Below, one piece after another: positions 44,357-52,828 of a stretch of 64,000 nucleotides of DNA. The notes under the pieces were generated by a model. It was not told the origin of the DNA. It worked only from the letters and a program-made list of their open reading frames with translations, and did not search any database. The stretch's first letter is position 1. Every line of letters begins with the position of its first letter. Origin of the DNA: Pumilibacter intestinalis (GTDB lineage Bacteria; Bacillota; Clostridia; Christensenellales; Pumilibacteraceae); contig NZ_CALPCH010000008.1 of assembly GCF_943193005.1 (NCBI RefSeq), positions 46,227 to 110,226 on the forward strand. The letters are read 5' to 3'. The position numbers and the translations under genes were made by a program.

Positions 44357-45730
44357 ATGAGTAACGCGATTTTTACAGAACTTACGAAAAACGCGGAAAC
44401 GGCGACGAAAGAAATAATGAAAACGGTTTCGGCGATAGTCGACGAAAATTCTTTCGTGGAAACGGACAAATTTATTTGCGGAAACACCGATTTGGGCGAA
44501 GCTGTAGGCGAGGGAGTCGTAGGCGGCTTTGCCCATATTTTTGACGTTCGCGTAGGGCTGTTCGCAACAAATCCCAAAGTGCTCAAGGGCAGCATAGGAA
44601 AGGCGAACGCGAAGAAGATAGTCAAAATAATCGACTCGTCGGTTAAAGCGGGATTGCCCGTTGTGGCAGTGCTCGACACGCAGGGTGCGCGTTTCGGCGA
44701 GGGTATAGACGCCATGGAAGGATACGCGGAGATTTTCGCCGCTCTTTCCGACGCTTACGGCATAGTTCCCACCGTTACGGCGGTGAAAGGCGCGGACTAC
44801 GGATTATCGAGCTATTTCTGCGCCGTGTCAGATTTGTGCGTGGCGTTTGCGGGCGCGCAAATAGCAACGTCGAGTCCGCTTATTCTCGCGGGCAACGGAA
44901 AAGACGACCCCGCGAAAATTTGCACCGGCAAACTGCTCGGCGAAACGTCGGACGTGGTAACCAACGTAGTGGCAAATGAAAAAGAGCTTAAAACCGTTAT
45001 ATCGTCGTTTTTGTCGGCTGTAACCGAACCCGTTAAGCAAACTGCGGATAATCCCAACCGCACGGCCAAAGCGGCGGCATTGAAAAAGTGCGACGATATG
45101 TTGAAAGAAATTTTCGACGCAAACAGCAAATTTGCGGTAAGAGAAGGTTTCGCAAAAGAGGTTTATACCGGTTTTGCCCGTATGGACGGCATTGCGGTGG
45201 GATACGTTGCTGTCGACGGAAAACTCACCAAAGAAGGGGCGGGCAAAATAACCGAACTGCTCAATACCTGCGAGTCGTTCTCGCTTCCCGTAATAAATTT
45301 GGTTAACTGCGACGGAGCGGAAAGTAGCTCGGCTTCGGACGGAGCTACAATTCGCGCGGTATCGGATATGATGTTTACTTTCAACAGCCTTTCCGTGCCC
45401 AAACTCGCGCTCGTATACGGCAACGCCATAGGGCTGGGATACACCGCGTTTGCGGCAAAGAGCAACGTGGATTATTCGGTTGCTTGGACGGATGCGAAAA
45501 TAGGAACGGTGAGCGGGGAAGCGGCGGCGCAACTACTTTACGCCGACGAAATATCCAAAGCCAAAAACAAAGCGCAAGCCGCGGCAAAACTCGCTACGGC
45601 GTATGCGGAAGAAAATTTGCTTGCTCCCGCCGTTGCCAAAAAAGGATATCTCGATAACGTAATCGAGCCTGCGCTCAGCCGTCCTTATCTCATTGCCGCG
45701 CTTCAAACTTTTATGAGCAAGGAGCACTGA
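44357..45730 (+). CDS. Divergent biotin-dependent carboxyltransferase (MmdA/12S-like)
   Basis: 457 aa, shorter than MmdA (about 510). Two crotonase-like halves are recognisable. N-half: KGSIGKANAKKIVKIID, DTQGARFGEGIDAMEGYAEIF (~107-127; family form SGGARIQEG), GIVPTVTAVKGADYGLSSYF (~135-153; family form GPCAGGAVYSP). C-half: NLVNCDGAESSSA, YGNAIGLGYTAF (~354-365; family form KAYGGAYIAM), SGEAA (~386-390; family GPEGA). Gly pairs that shape the oxyanion holes are changed, so its substrate may not be a standard acyl-CoA. Followed in two nt by the OadG-like gene, hence part of the sodium-pump cluster. Confidence 0.8.
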   Translation: MSNAIFTELTKNAETATKEIMKTVSAIVDENSFVETDKFICGNTDLGEAVGEGVVGGFAHIFDVRVGLFATNPKVLKGSIGKANAKKIVKIIDSSVKAGLPVVAVLDTQGARFGEGIDAMEGYAEIFAALSDAYGIVPTVTAVKGADYGLSSYFCAVSDLCVAFAGAQIATSSPLILAGNGKDDPAKICTGKLLGETSDVVTNVVANEKELKTVISSFLSAVTEPVKQTADNPNRTAKAAALKKCDDMLKEIFDANSKFAVREGFAKEVYTGFARMDGIAVGYVAVDGKLTKEGAGKITELLNTCESFSLPVINLVNCDGAESSSASDGATIRAVSDMMFTFNSLSVPKLALVYGNAIGLGYTAFAAKSNVDYSVAWTDAKIGTVSGEAAAQLLYADEISKAKNKAQAAAKLATAYAEENLLAPAVAKKGYLDNVIEPALSRPYLIAALQTFMSKEH

Positions 45731-45731
45731 A

Positions 45732-46061
45732 ATGACAAACACGTTATTTGCGTTCAAACTGTTCGAGTTCCAAATGTCGCTCGGCGACGCCGCAATAATA
45801 GCCCTGCTCGGCTTGCTCATAGTGTTTGCTGTGCTTGCCGTGCTCGTAGGTCTGCTAACTGCGTTTAAGGCGATATTCAACATTAAAATAGCGAAAAAGA
45901 GCGATACCGCCAAGCAGAGCGTAGCCGCTCAAAACGACTCCGCCGACGATTTCGACGAAATAGTTGCCGCAATATCGGCGGCTATCGCGTGCATGAACGA
46001 ACAAGACGGCGAAACGGCTTCTGCGCCGTTCGTTATAAAAAGCATTACTCAAATAAAATAA
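45732..46061 (+). CDS. OadG-family decarboxylase gamma/delta subunit
   Basis: 109 aa. N-terminal membrane helix (~18-46; DAAIIALLGLLIVFAVLAVLVGLL), then a variable linker and a C-terminal tail (IVAAISAAIACM) as in OadG/MmdD. Assembles the membrane and soluble subunits in sodium-pumping decarboxylases. Begins two nt after the carboxyltransferase stop. Confidence 0.85.
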   Translation: MTNTLFAFKLFEFQMSLGDAAIIALLGLLIVFAVLAVLVGLLTAFKAIFNIKIAKKSDTAKQSVAAQNDSADDFDEIVAAISAAIACMNEQDGETASAPFVIKSITQIK

Positions 46062-46085
46062 ATTTCCGAGGGAGGAGACTCAATT

Positions 46086-46436
46086 ATGCGTAAATTCAAT
46101 GTAACTGTAAACGGTAAGACCTATGCGGTGGAAGTGGAGGAAACCGAGGGCGGCGCACAAGCCCCCGTGTCGGCGGCTCCCGTTGTTGCCGCGCCCAAGC
46201 CCGCAGCCGCGGCAGTGCCTGCCGGCGGAACCAAGCTCAACGCTCCCATGCCCGGACTCGTGCTCAAACTTAACGTAGCGAACGGCGCGACGGTGAAAAA
46301 GGGCGATAAACTTTTGGTTCTCGAAGCCATGAAAATGGAAAACGATATAGTTTCTCCCGCCGACGGCGTGGTGGCTTTTGCCGTAAAACAGGGCGATAAC
46401 GTAGAAACCGGCGCGGTTTTGGCGTCGATAAACTAA
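46086..46436 (+). CDS. Biotin carboxyl carrier protein of the decarboxylase
   Basis: 116 aa: an N-terminal ~20-residue segment ([18 protein letters not shown]), an Ala/Pro-rich flexible linker (~24-47) and a biotinyl domain. Biotin lysine K83 in EAMKMEN; partner strand [18 protein letters not shown]. Shuttles CO2 between carboxyltransferases and OadB. Strong GGGAGGAG ribosome site. Confidence 0.93.
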   Translation: MRKFNVTVNGKTYAVEVEETEGGAQAPVSAAPVVAAPKPAAAAVPAGGTKLNAPMPGLVLKLNVANGATVKKGDKLLVLEAMKMENDIVSPADGVVAFAVKQGDNVETGAVLASIN

Positions 46437-46449
46437 CGGAGAGATTTCT

Positions 46450-47664
46450 ATGAACATAATAGAAATGCTCAAAAGCCTATGGCAAAGCACGGGATTTGTG
46501 CAAGGAACGTGGCAAAACTACGTTATGATACTTGTATCTTTCGTACTGTTTTATCTTGCCATAGCTCGTAAATTCGAGCCGCTCCTTTTGCTTCCCATAG
46601 CTTTCGGCATGCTAATGGTAAACATTCCCGGAGCTGCCGACGTACTGTTTTTCAAAGGCTACGGAAGCGGCGCGGCGCACACTCTCGAAGAGAGCGAAAG
46701 CGCTACGGGCGGACTCTTTTACTATTTGTATCAGGGCGTAGACAAAGTTATATATCCGCCGCTCATATTCCTCGGAATAGGAGCAATGACCGATTTCGGA
46801 CCGCTGATTGCGAACCCCAAAAGTTTGCTTATTGGCGCGGGCGCACAGCTCGGCATATTCATTACCTTTTTCGGAGCTATTTTGCTCGGATTTAAGGGAG
46901 CGCAAGCCGCGTCAATCGCTATAATAGGCGGCGCGGACGGTCCGACCGCAATATATCTGAATCAGCAGTTGTCGCAAATGTTCGACGGTGCTTTGGCTTC
47001 GGGTGACAAGGTGGGCGAACTGTTGCCGGCAATAGCCATTGCCGCATACAGCTACATGGCGTTGATACCCGCCATACAGCCGCCCATAATGAAACTGCTC
47101 ACCACCAAAAAGGAACGCGCTATTCGCATGGAACAGCTTCGTCCCGTGTCCAAAAAGGAAAAAATCATTTTTCCCATAGTCGTGGTTTGCCTTGTGGCTA
47201 TAATATTGCCGCAAGCGTTGCCGCTCGTGGGTTGCCTTATGCTCGGCAATCTCTTGAAAGAAAGTACCGTAACCGAACGCCTTGCAAAGACCGCAAGCAA
47301 CGAACTTATAAACATAGTTACGATAATACTCGGGCTCATGGTAGGCGCGAAGGCTATAGGACCTACTTTCCTTAAACCTCAAACGCTCGGCATTATCGCG
47401 CTCGGACTCATAGCTTTCTCGCTCGGAACGGTGGGCGGCATACTCGTTGCGAAAATAATGAACGTGCTTTCGGGCGGTAAAATCAATCCGCTTATAGGTT
47501 CGGCAGGCGTGTCCGCCGTTCCCATGGCGGCTCGCGTATCGCAAAAGGAAGGACAAAAATACGACCCCGACAACTATCTTTTGATGCACGCAATGGGTCC
47601 CAACGTAGCCGGCGTTATAGGAAGCGCGGTTGCGGCGGGCGTACTGCTTGCAATACCCTGGTAA
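46450..47664 (+). CDS. Sodium-pumping decarboxylase beta subunit (OadB)
   Basis: 404-aa integral membrane protein that decarboxylates carboxybiotin and exports Na+. About nine hydrophobic segments. The Asp-bearing motif [12 protein letters not shown] has D163; the second conserved region [15 protein letters not shown] and [15 protein letters not shown] lies near the C-terminus. It directly follows the biotin carrier gene. Confidence 0.95.
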   Translation: MNIIEMLKSLWQSTGFVQGTWQNYVMILVSFVLFYLAIARKFEPLLLLPIAFGMLMVNIPGAADVLFFKGYGSGAAHTLEESESATGGLFYYLYQGVDKVIYPPLIFLGIGAMTDFGPLIANPKSLLIGAGAQLGIFITFFGAILLGFKGAQAASIAIIGGADGPTAIYLNQQLSQMFDGALASGDKVGELLPAIAIAAYSYMALIPAIQPPIMKLLTTKKERAIRMEQLRPVSKKEKIIFPIVVVCLVAIILPQALPLVGCLMLGNLLKESTVTERLAKTASNELINIVTIILGLMVGAKAIGPTFLKPQTLGIIALGLIAFSLGTVGGILVAKIMNVLSGGKINPLIGSAGVSAVPMAARVSQKEGQKYDPDNYLLMHAMGPNVAGVIGSAVAAGVLLAIPW

Positions 47665-47693
47665 GCATATCCGCAATATAAGGAGAATTTATT

Positions 47694-49091
47694 ATGGCAA
47701 AAGTCAAAATCATGGAAACGATACTGCGCGACGCGCACCAATCGCAAGCTGCAACGCGCATGTCTATAGACGAAATGCTTCCCGCGTGCGAGAAGCTGGA
47801 TAAAATAGGTTACTACGCGCTCGAAGCTTGGGGCGGCGCAACCTTCGACTCGTGCTTGCGTTATCTCAACGAAGACCCGTGGGAAAGATTGCGCAAACTC
47901 AGAAAAGCGTTGCCCAACACCAAATTGCAAATGTTGCTTCGCGGTCAAAACCTGCTCGGCTACAAGCATTACGCCGACGACGTGGTAGACAAATTCTGCG
48001 AAATGTCGGTAAAGAACGGCATAGATATAATCCGTATTTTCGACGCGCTCAACGACCCGCGCAACATGCGCCAAGCCATAGAGAGCACCAAAAAGCACGG
48101 CGGCACGGTTGAAGCGGCGTTTTCTTACACCACGAGCGAAGTGCACACCGTAGATTACTTTGTGGACCTTGCCGTAGAGCTCGAGAAAATGGGAGCGGAT
48201 ATCATCTGCATAAAGGACATGGCAAACCTTTTATTGCCGTATACCGCATACGAGCTTGTGAGCCGCTTGAAAGAAAAGGTGAAAGTGCCTCTGCATTTGC
48301 ACACGCACAACACGGCGGGCATAGGCGATATGACCAATCTCAAAGCCATAGAGGCGGGTTGCGATATAGTAGACACCGCGCTTTCTCCGCTCGGCAACGG
48401 AACGAGTCAGCCCGCAACCGAGCCGCTCGTAGCCACCTTAAAGGGCACGGAATACGATACGGGCATAGACCTTACCGCTCTTAACGAACTTACCGTATAT
48501 TTCAAAAAAGTTGCGGAACGCCTTACGAAAGACGGTTTCTTGAGCCCGCAAGTTCTCAAAGTGGACGTAAACGCGCTCATATATCAAGTACCCGGCGGAA
48601 TGCTCAGCAACCTTATAAGTCAGCTTAAGCAGCAGGGCGCGTCCGACAAGTTGCTCGACGTGCTCGAAGAAGTTCCCAGAGTACGCGCCGACCTCGGTTA
48701 TCCGCCGCTCGTTACGCCTTCGAGCCAGATAGTGGGCACGCAAGCCGTTCTCAACGTGGTTACGGGCGAACGCTACAAAATGGTAACCAAAGAAACCAAG
48801 GGCATGCTCACGGGCGAATACGGCAAACTGCCCGTAGAACCCAAAGCTCAGGTAATCAAAAAGATAATAGGCGACGCAGAGCGCATAACCTGCCGTCCCG
48901 CCGATAAAATCGCGCCCGAGCTCGACGCGTTCCGCAAAGAAATAGAAAACTATATCGAGCAGGAAGAAGACGTGCTCACTTACGCGTTGTTCCCGCAACT
49001 CGCTTTGCCCTTCTTCAAGAGAAGAAAAGCCGCCAAATACGGCGTAGACGAAACCGTGTTCGAAAAGAATTCGCCCGTTCATCCCATATGA
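47694..49091 (+). CDS. Oxaloacetate decarboxylase alpha / pyruvate carboxyltransferase subunit (no biotin domain)
   Basis: 465 aa. Transfers the carboxyl of oxaloacetate to biotin, or the reverse. Metal-binding and catalytic motifs: ILRDAHQS near residue 10, EAWGGATFD, CIKDMANLL and LHLHTHNTAG. Unlike the classical OadA it lacks the C-terminal biotinyl domain, which is separate (46086-46436), as with 5S-type subunits. Last gene of the cluster; its stop overlaps the surE start by 4 nt. Confidence 0.93.
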   Translation: MAKVKIMETILRDAHQSQAATRMSIDEMLPACEKLDKIGYYALEAWGGATFDSCLRYLNEDPWERLRKLRKALPNTKLQMLLRGQNLLGYKHYADDVVDKFCEMSVKNGIDIIRIFDALNDPRNMRQAIESTKKHGGTVEAAFSYTTSEVHTVDYFVDLAVELEKMGADIICIKDMANLLLPYTAYELVSRLKEKVKVPLHLHTHNTAGIGDMTNLKAIEAGCDIVDTALSPLGNGTSQPATEPLVATLKGTEYDTGIDLTALNELTVYFKKVAERLTKDGFLSPQVLKVDVNALIYQVPGGMLSNLISQLKQQGASDKLLDVLEEVPRVRADLGYPPLVTPSSQIVGTQAVLNVVTGERYKMVTKETKGMLTGEYGKLPVEPKAQVIKKIIGDAERITCRPADKIAPELDAFRKEIENYIEQEEDVLTYALFPQLALPFFKRRKAAKYGVDETVFEKNSPVHPI

Positions 49092-49822
49092 GAATTCTTC
49101 TCACCAACGACGACGGCATAGACGCGATAGGACTTAACGCGCTGTATAACGCGCTCAAAACGGAGCACGACTGCACTGTGGTTGCGCCCGACGGAGAGCG
49201 CAGCGCGAGCAGTCACTCTCTCACCATACACCGCGATTTGTCTTTTCGCAAAACCGAAACGGGGTACGCGGTGTCGGGCAGTCCTGCGGATTGCGTAAAA
49301 CTCGGCATATTGCATTTATTGCCCGAGCCGCCCGACTTGGTGATATCGGGTATAAACAACGGGTCAAATCTCGGCTCGGATATTATGTACAGCGGTACGG
49401 TTTCGGCGGCTCTCGAAGCGGCGTATTTGGATTTTCGCGGCATAGCCGTAAGTCTTTCGTCTCACAACGCGCCACGAGAATTTTACGATAAAGCCGCAGA
49501 GCTCGTTTTGCAAAATCTCGAAAAGTGGATTTCTTTGCCGATAGGCTCGCAAACCGTGCTCAACGTAAATTATCCCGTTAAAGCTCCGTACATAGGCATG
49601 AGATACACCAAAGCGGGTATCAATCTTTACAACGACCGATTTGTGGACGGCGAAATTGCGGGCACGGTAAGGCTGAAAGGGATTGCCGTGGCTCACGATA
49701 AAAACGACGAAGACTGTGACGTGGAACTCATTAAAAAGGGTTACGCCACGGTAACACCGCTCAAACTCGACCGCAACGACTACGAATGCCTTTCCGCGTT
49801 GCAAAGGCTTGAAAAATGTTAA
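49088..49822 (+). CDS. surE: 5'/3'-nucleotidase SurE
   Basis: Stationary-phase nucleoside monophosphate phosphatase. 244 aa. MRILLTNDDGI supplies metal ligands D8 and D9; PDGERSASSHSLT, GSPADCVKLG and SGINNGSNLGSDIMYSGTVSAALEA are diagnostic. Overlaps the decarboxylase alpha stop (ATGA) and the following flavoprotein. Confidence 0.95.
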   Translation: MRILLTNDDGIDAIGLNALYNALKTEHDCTVVAPDGERSASSHSLTIHRDLSFRKTETGYAVSGSPADCVKLGILHLLPEPPDLVISGINNGSNLGSDIMYSGTVSAALEAAYLDFRGIAVSLSSHNAPREFYDKAAELVLQNLEKWISLPIGSQTVLNVNYPVKAPYIGMRYTKAGINLYNDRFVDGEIAGTVRLKGIAVAHDKNDEDCDVELIKKGYATVTPLKLDRNDYECLSALQRLEKC

Positions 49823-51042
49823 ACCGTTTCGACGTAATTATAATAGGAGCCGGTGCCGCCGGACTTGCGGCTGCCGGCTTTATTAAAAACCGTTCCGTAT
49901 GCGTTTTGGAACGCAACGAAAAGTCGGGCAAAAAATTGTATATAACGGGCAAGGGAAGATGCAACGTAACCAACGATTGCCTGCCCGCCGACTTTCTCGG
50001 TTCGGTGGTTACAAATCCCAAATTTTTGTATTCGAGCGTTTACGGATTTACTCCCGCCGATACAAAAGAGCTGTTGCGAGCGCACGGAGTGGAAACCAAA
50101 ACGGAACGGGGCAACAGAGTGTTTCCCGTTTCGGACAAGGCAAGCGACGTAATAAAAGCGTTGTACGCTCACGCGCAAAGCTCGGGAACGCGTTTCGTAT
50201 TCAACGAGCGCGTAAAAAGCGTTAAGCACGACGACGGAAAGTTTACGGTTACCGCGCAAAACGAACAATACGTTTGCGATAAACTGCTTATCGCCTCCGG
50301 TGGCAAAAGCTATCCCGCCACGGGAAGCACGGGCGACGGTTACGCGTTTGCAAAAAGTTTGGGGCACAATATAGTATCTACTCGTCCGTCGCTTGTGGAT
50401 ATGAACACCGAACAAAACGTATCCTCTCTTGCGGGACTTACTCTGAAAAACGTTTGCGTAAAAATCGAAGCGGACGGCGCGAAATACTCGCAGTTCGGCG
50501 AAATGCTGTTTACGCACAGCGGCGTGAGCGGACCTACAATACTCAGGCTGTCGGCTTACGTAAACCGTTACTCTCCGCCGCTCAAACTTTATATAGACTT
50601 AAAGCCCGCGCTCGACGAAAATACGCTCGATAAACGCGTTACCGAGGACTTTGCCGCAAACGCCAACAAACAGCTCAAAAACTCGCTCGACGCGCTGTTA
50701 CCCAAAGCCATAATAGATACGGTGCTTGCGCAAAGCGGATTACAAACGGACAAAAAAGTAAATATTATTACGGTACGGGAGCGTGCGCAACTCGTGCATA
50801 CGCTTAAAAATCTCCGCTTCGATATCACATCTCTCGGCTCGTTCGAAAACGCAGTAGTCACTGCGGGCGGCGTAGACGTGAAAGAAATTCATCCCAAAAC
50901 AATGGAGAGCAAACTCGTAAAAAATTTATACTTTGCGGGCGAAGTAATAGACGCGGACGCGCTGACGGGCGGTTACAATATCCAAATAGCCCTCTCCACG
51001 GGTTATGCGGCGGCGAAAGCCATAAACGAAGGAGAACGATAA
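49816..51042 (+). CDS. NAD(P)/FAD-dependent oxidoreductase, HI0933/BaiN family
   Basis: 408 aa. N-terminal dinucleotide fold IIIGAGAAGLAAAG, then GKKLYITGKGRCNVTND, the HI0933 hallmark; the family-typical LLIASGGKSYPATGSTGDGYAFAKSLGH and C-terminal FAGEVIDADALTGGYNIQIALSTG are present. Function in most members unknown; some reduce steroid substrates. This family is often found next to cmk in Clostridia. Confidence 0.92.
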   Translation: MLNRFDVIIIGAGAAGLAAAGFIKNRSVCVLERNEKSGKKLYITGKGRCNVTNDCLPADFLGSVVTNPKFLYSSVYGFTPADTKELLRAHGVETKTERGNRVFPVSDKASDVIKALYAHAQSSGTRFVFNERVKSVKHDDGKFTVTAQNEQYVCDKLLIASGGKSYPATGSTGDGYAFAKSLGHNIVSTRPSLVDMNTEQNVSSLAGLTLKNVCVKIEADGAKYSQFGEMLFTHSGVSGPTILRLSAYVNRYSPPLKLYIDLKPALDENTLDKRVTEDFAANANKQLKNSLDALLPKAIIDTVLAQSGLQTDKKVNIITVRERAQLVHTLKNLRFDITSLGSFENAVVTAGGVDVKEIHPKTMESKLVKNLYFAGEVIDADALTGGYNIQIALSTGYAAAKAINEGER

Positions 51043-51043
51043 A

Positions 51044-51415
51044 ATGTATTTTGCCATTCGCGGAGCTACCACGGTAAGCAAAGACGACAAGCAAGAAATA
51101 ATAAGCGCGACCGAAGAACTGATTTCGCAAATCATAGCGAGAAACGGACTTAACGGCGAAAATTGCCGATATGTTTCGCTCATTGCAAGCACCACCGTCG
51201 ATATCCGCTCTTATTATCCCGTGCGAGCGGTGCGGGAAAGCGGACTGCTCGGCGCAGTACCTTTGTTCAGTTGCATTGAGCCCGATATAGACGGCTCGTT
51301 GCCGTTGTGCATAAGAGTTATGCTTACGGCGGATATCCCTAATTCCGAAAGGGAAATAAAGCACGTTTATTTGAGAAACGCCGCGAAACTCAGACCGGAT
51401 ATTTCGGCACAATAA
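51044..51415 (+). CDS. aroH: Chorismate mutase, AroH type
   Basis: Rearranges chorismate to prephenate for Phe/Tyr synthesis. 123 aa, the trimeric AroH fold. Active-site residues seen: Arg in AIRGATT, Cys and Glu in FSCIEPDIDG, Arg in CIRVMLT and Tyr in HVYLRNAAKLRPD. Begins two nt after the flavoprotein gene. No other aromatic amino-acid genes are near. Confidence 0.93.
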   Translation: MYFAIRGATTVSKDDKQEIISATEELISQIIARNGLNGENCRYVSLIASTTVDIRSYYPVRAVRESGLLGAVPLFSCIEPDIDGSLPLCIRVMLTADIPNSEREIKHVYLRNAAKLRPDISAQ

Positions 51416-51437
51416 CAACGATACGGAGAAAAACGAA

Positions 51438-52100
51438 ATGAACATAGCCATAGACGGACCTGCCGGCGCGGGTAAAAGCACTATAGCCAAACGGCTCTCG
51501 GGAGAGCTCGGCTTTTTATATCTCGACACGGGCGCAATGTATCGCGCAGTCGCGCTCGCAATGCTCGGCAAAAACGTGCCCGCAGATAACGAAAGCGAAG
51601 TTGCGAAAGTGCTCGAAACCGCCGATATAGACATACGCTACGAAAACGGAAAGCAAAAAGTGTTTCTCGGCGGCGAGGACGTAAGCGAGCGCATACGAGA
51701 GCACTCGGTATCCAAAGCCGCGAGCGACTTTTCGGCTCTTCCTTGCGTAAGGCTCAAAATGGTGGAGCTTCAGCGCGAAATAGCGGGCAAAACCGATACG
51801 ATATTAGACGGCAGAGACATAGGCACATACGTATTGCCCAAAGCCGAAATCAAGTTCTTTTTGACGGCTTCGGTTGAAGAACGGGCGCGGCGCAGATATG
51901 CCGAACTCAAGGAAAAGGGGGCGGACTGCACCCTCGACGGAATACGCAAAGATATCGAAACGCGCGACTACAACGACTCGCACCGCGCATTCGCGCCGCT
52001 TAAAAAAGCAGACGACGCCGTGGAAATAGACACCACGGGCATGAGCATAGACGAGGTTGCGAAATTTATGCTCGGTATAGTAAACGGGAAACTTAAATGA
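51438..52100 (+). CDS. cmk: Cytidylate kinase
   Basis: Phosphorylates CMP and dCMP. 220 aa. P-loop GPAGAGKST (7-15), LDTGAMYRAVALAML, DGRDIGTYVLPKAEIKFFLTAS and RDYNDSHRAFAPLKKADDAVEIDTT are family blocks. Followed by plsC with 4-nt overlap, the conserved cmk-plsC-ispH order. Confidence 0.96.
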   Translation: MNIAIDGPAGAGKSTIAKRLSGELGFLYLDTGAMYRAVALAMLGKNVPADNESEVAKVLETADIDIRYENGKQKVFLGGEDVSERIREHSVSKAASDFSALPCVRLKMVELQREIAGKTDTILDGRDIGTYVLPKAEIKFFLTASVEERARRRYAELKEKGADCTLDGIRKDIETRDYNDSHRAFAPLKKADDAVEIDTTGMSIDEVAKFMLGIVNGKLK

Positions 52101-52828
52101 GAAGATTTTACGGATTTATAAGGGGCGTGTTTTATCTGCCCTTTAAGCTACTGTATCCCACCAAAGTGCTCAACAAGCGCAACATGCCGCGAACGGAAAG
52201 ACTTATTTCGGTTAGCAATCATTTTTCGTGGAAAGATATTCCGGTGCTCGCTATAAACGTGCCGGGGTATCGCAGATTTATCGCAAAAAAAGAGATAGGC
52301 AAAAACAAGCTCGTGCACAAGCTCGCCGATATGCTCGGAGTAATCTTTATCGACCGCGGCAAAGCGGATATGAAAGCCATACGCGAAAGCATAAACGCGC
52401 TTAAAGCTGGTGACGGCATAGCTATCTTTCCGGAGGGAACGCGCCACGCCGAGCAAGACAGTTCTTTGCAGGAAATAAAAGGCGGCGTAACTTTGCTCGC
52501 CATTAAGGGCAACGCTCCCGTAGTTCCCATGATAATAAACAAAAAGGAACGCATATTCCGCCGCAACTATATTTACGTCGGCGAGCCGTTCGACCTCGGG
52601 GAATTTTACGGCAAACTGCTCGACGCCGACACCATTGCCGCGGCAAGCGACAAAGTTGCCTTGCACATGCAAAAGGCGAAAGAGGATATGGCGGTTTTCA
52701 TAAAAGAAAAGCGTTGGAAACAACAAAAAAAGGAACGCAAAGCGTTTCTTAAAAACGAAAGACGCATGAACAAAAGAGCAAAGAAAGATTATGCGGCTTA
52801 CAAACGGTCACGCAAAAAATGCAACTGA
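52097..52828 (+). CDS. plsC: 1-acyl-sn-glycerol-3-phosphate acyltransferase
   Basis: Makes phosphatidic acid. 243 aa. Catalytic HX4D: H42-x4-D47 in SNHFSWKDIP; FPEGTRH around 112-118 and VPMIINKKERI are other conserved blocks. The C-terminal 35 residues are highly basic (KKERKAFLKNERR...). ATGA overlap with cmk; overlaps the next gene by 10 nt. Confidence 0.93.
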   Translation: MRRFYGFIRGVFYLPFKLLYPTKVLNKRNMPRTERLISVSNHFSWKDIPVLAINVPGYRRFIAKKEIGKNKLVHKLADMLGVIFIDRGKADMKAIRESINALKAGDGIAIFPEGTRHAEQDSSLQEIKGGVTLLAIKGNAPVVPMIINKKERIFRRNYIYVGEPFDLGEFYGKLLDADTIAAASDKVALHMQKAKEDMAVFIKEKRWKQQKKERKAFLKNERRMNKRAKKDYAAYKRSRKKCN

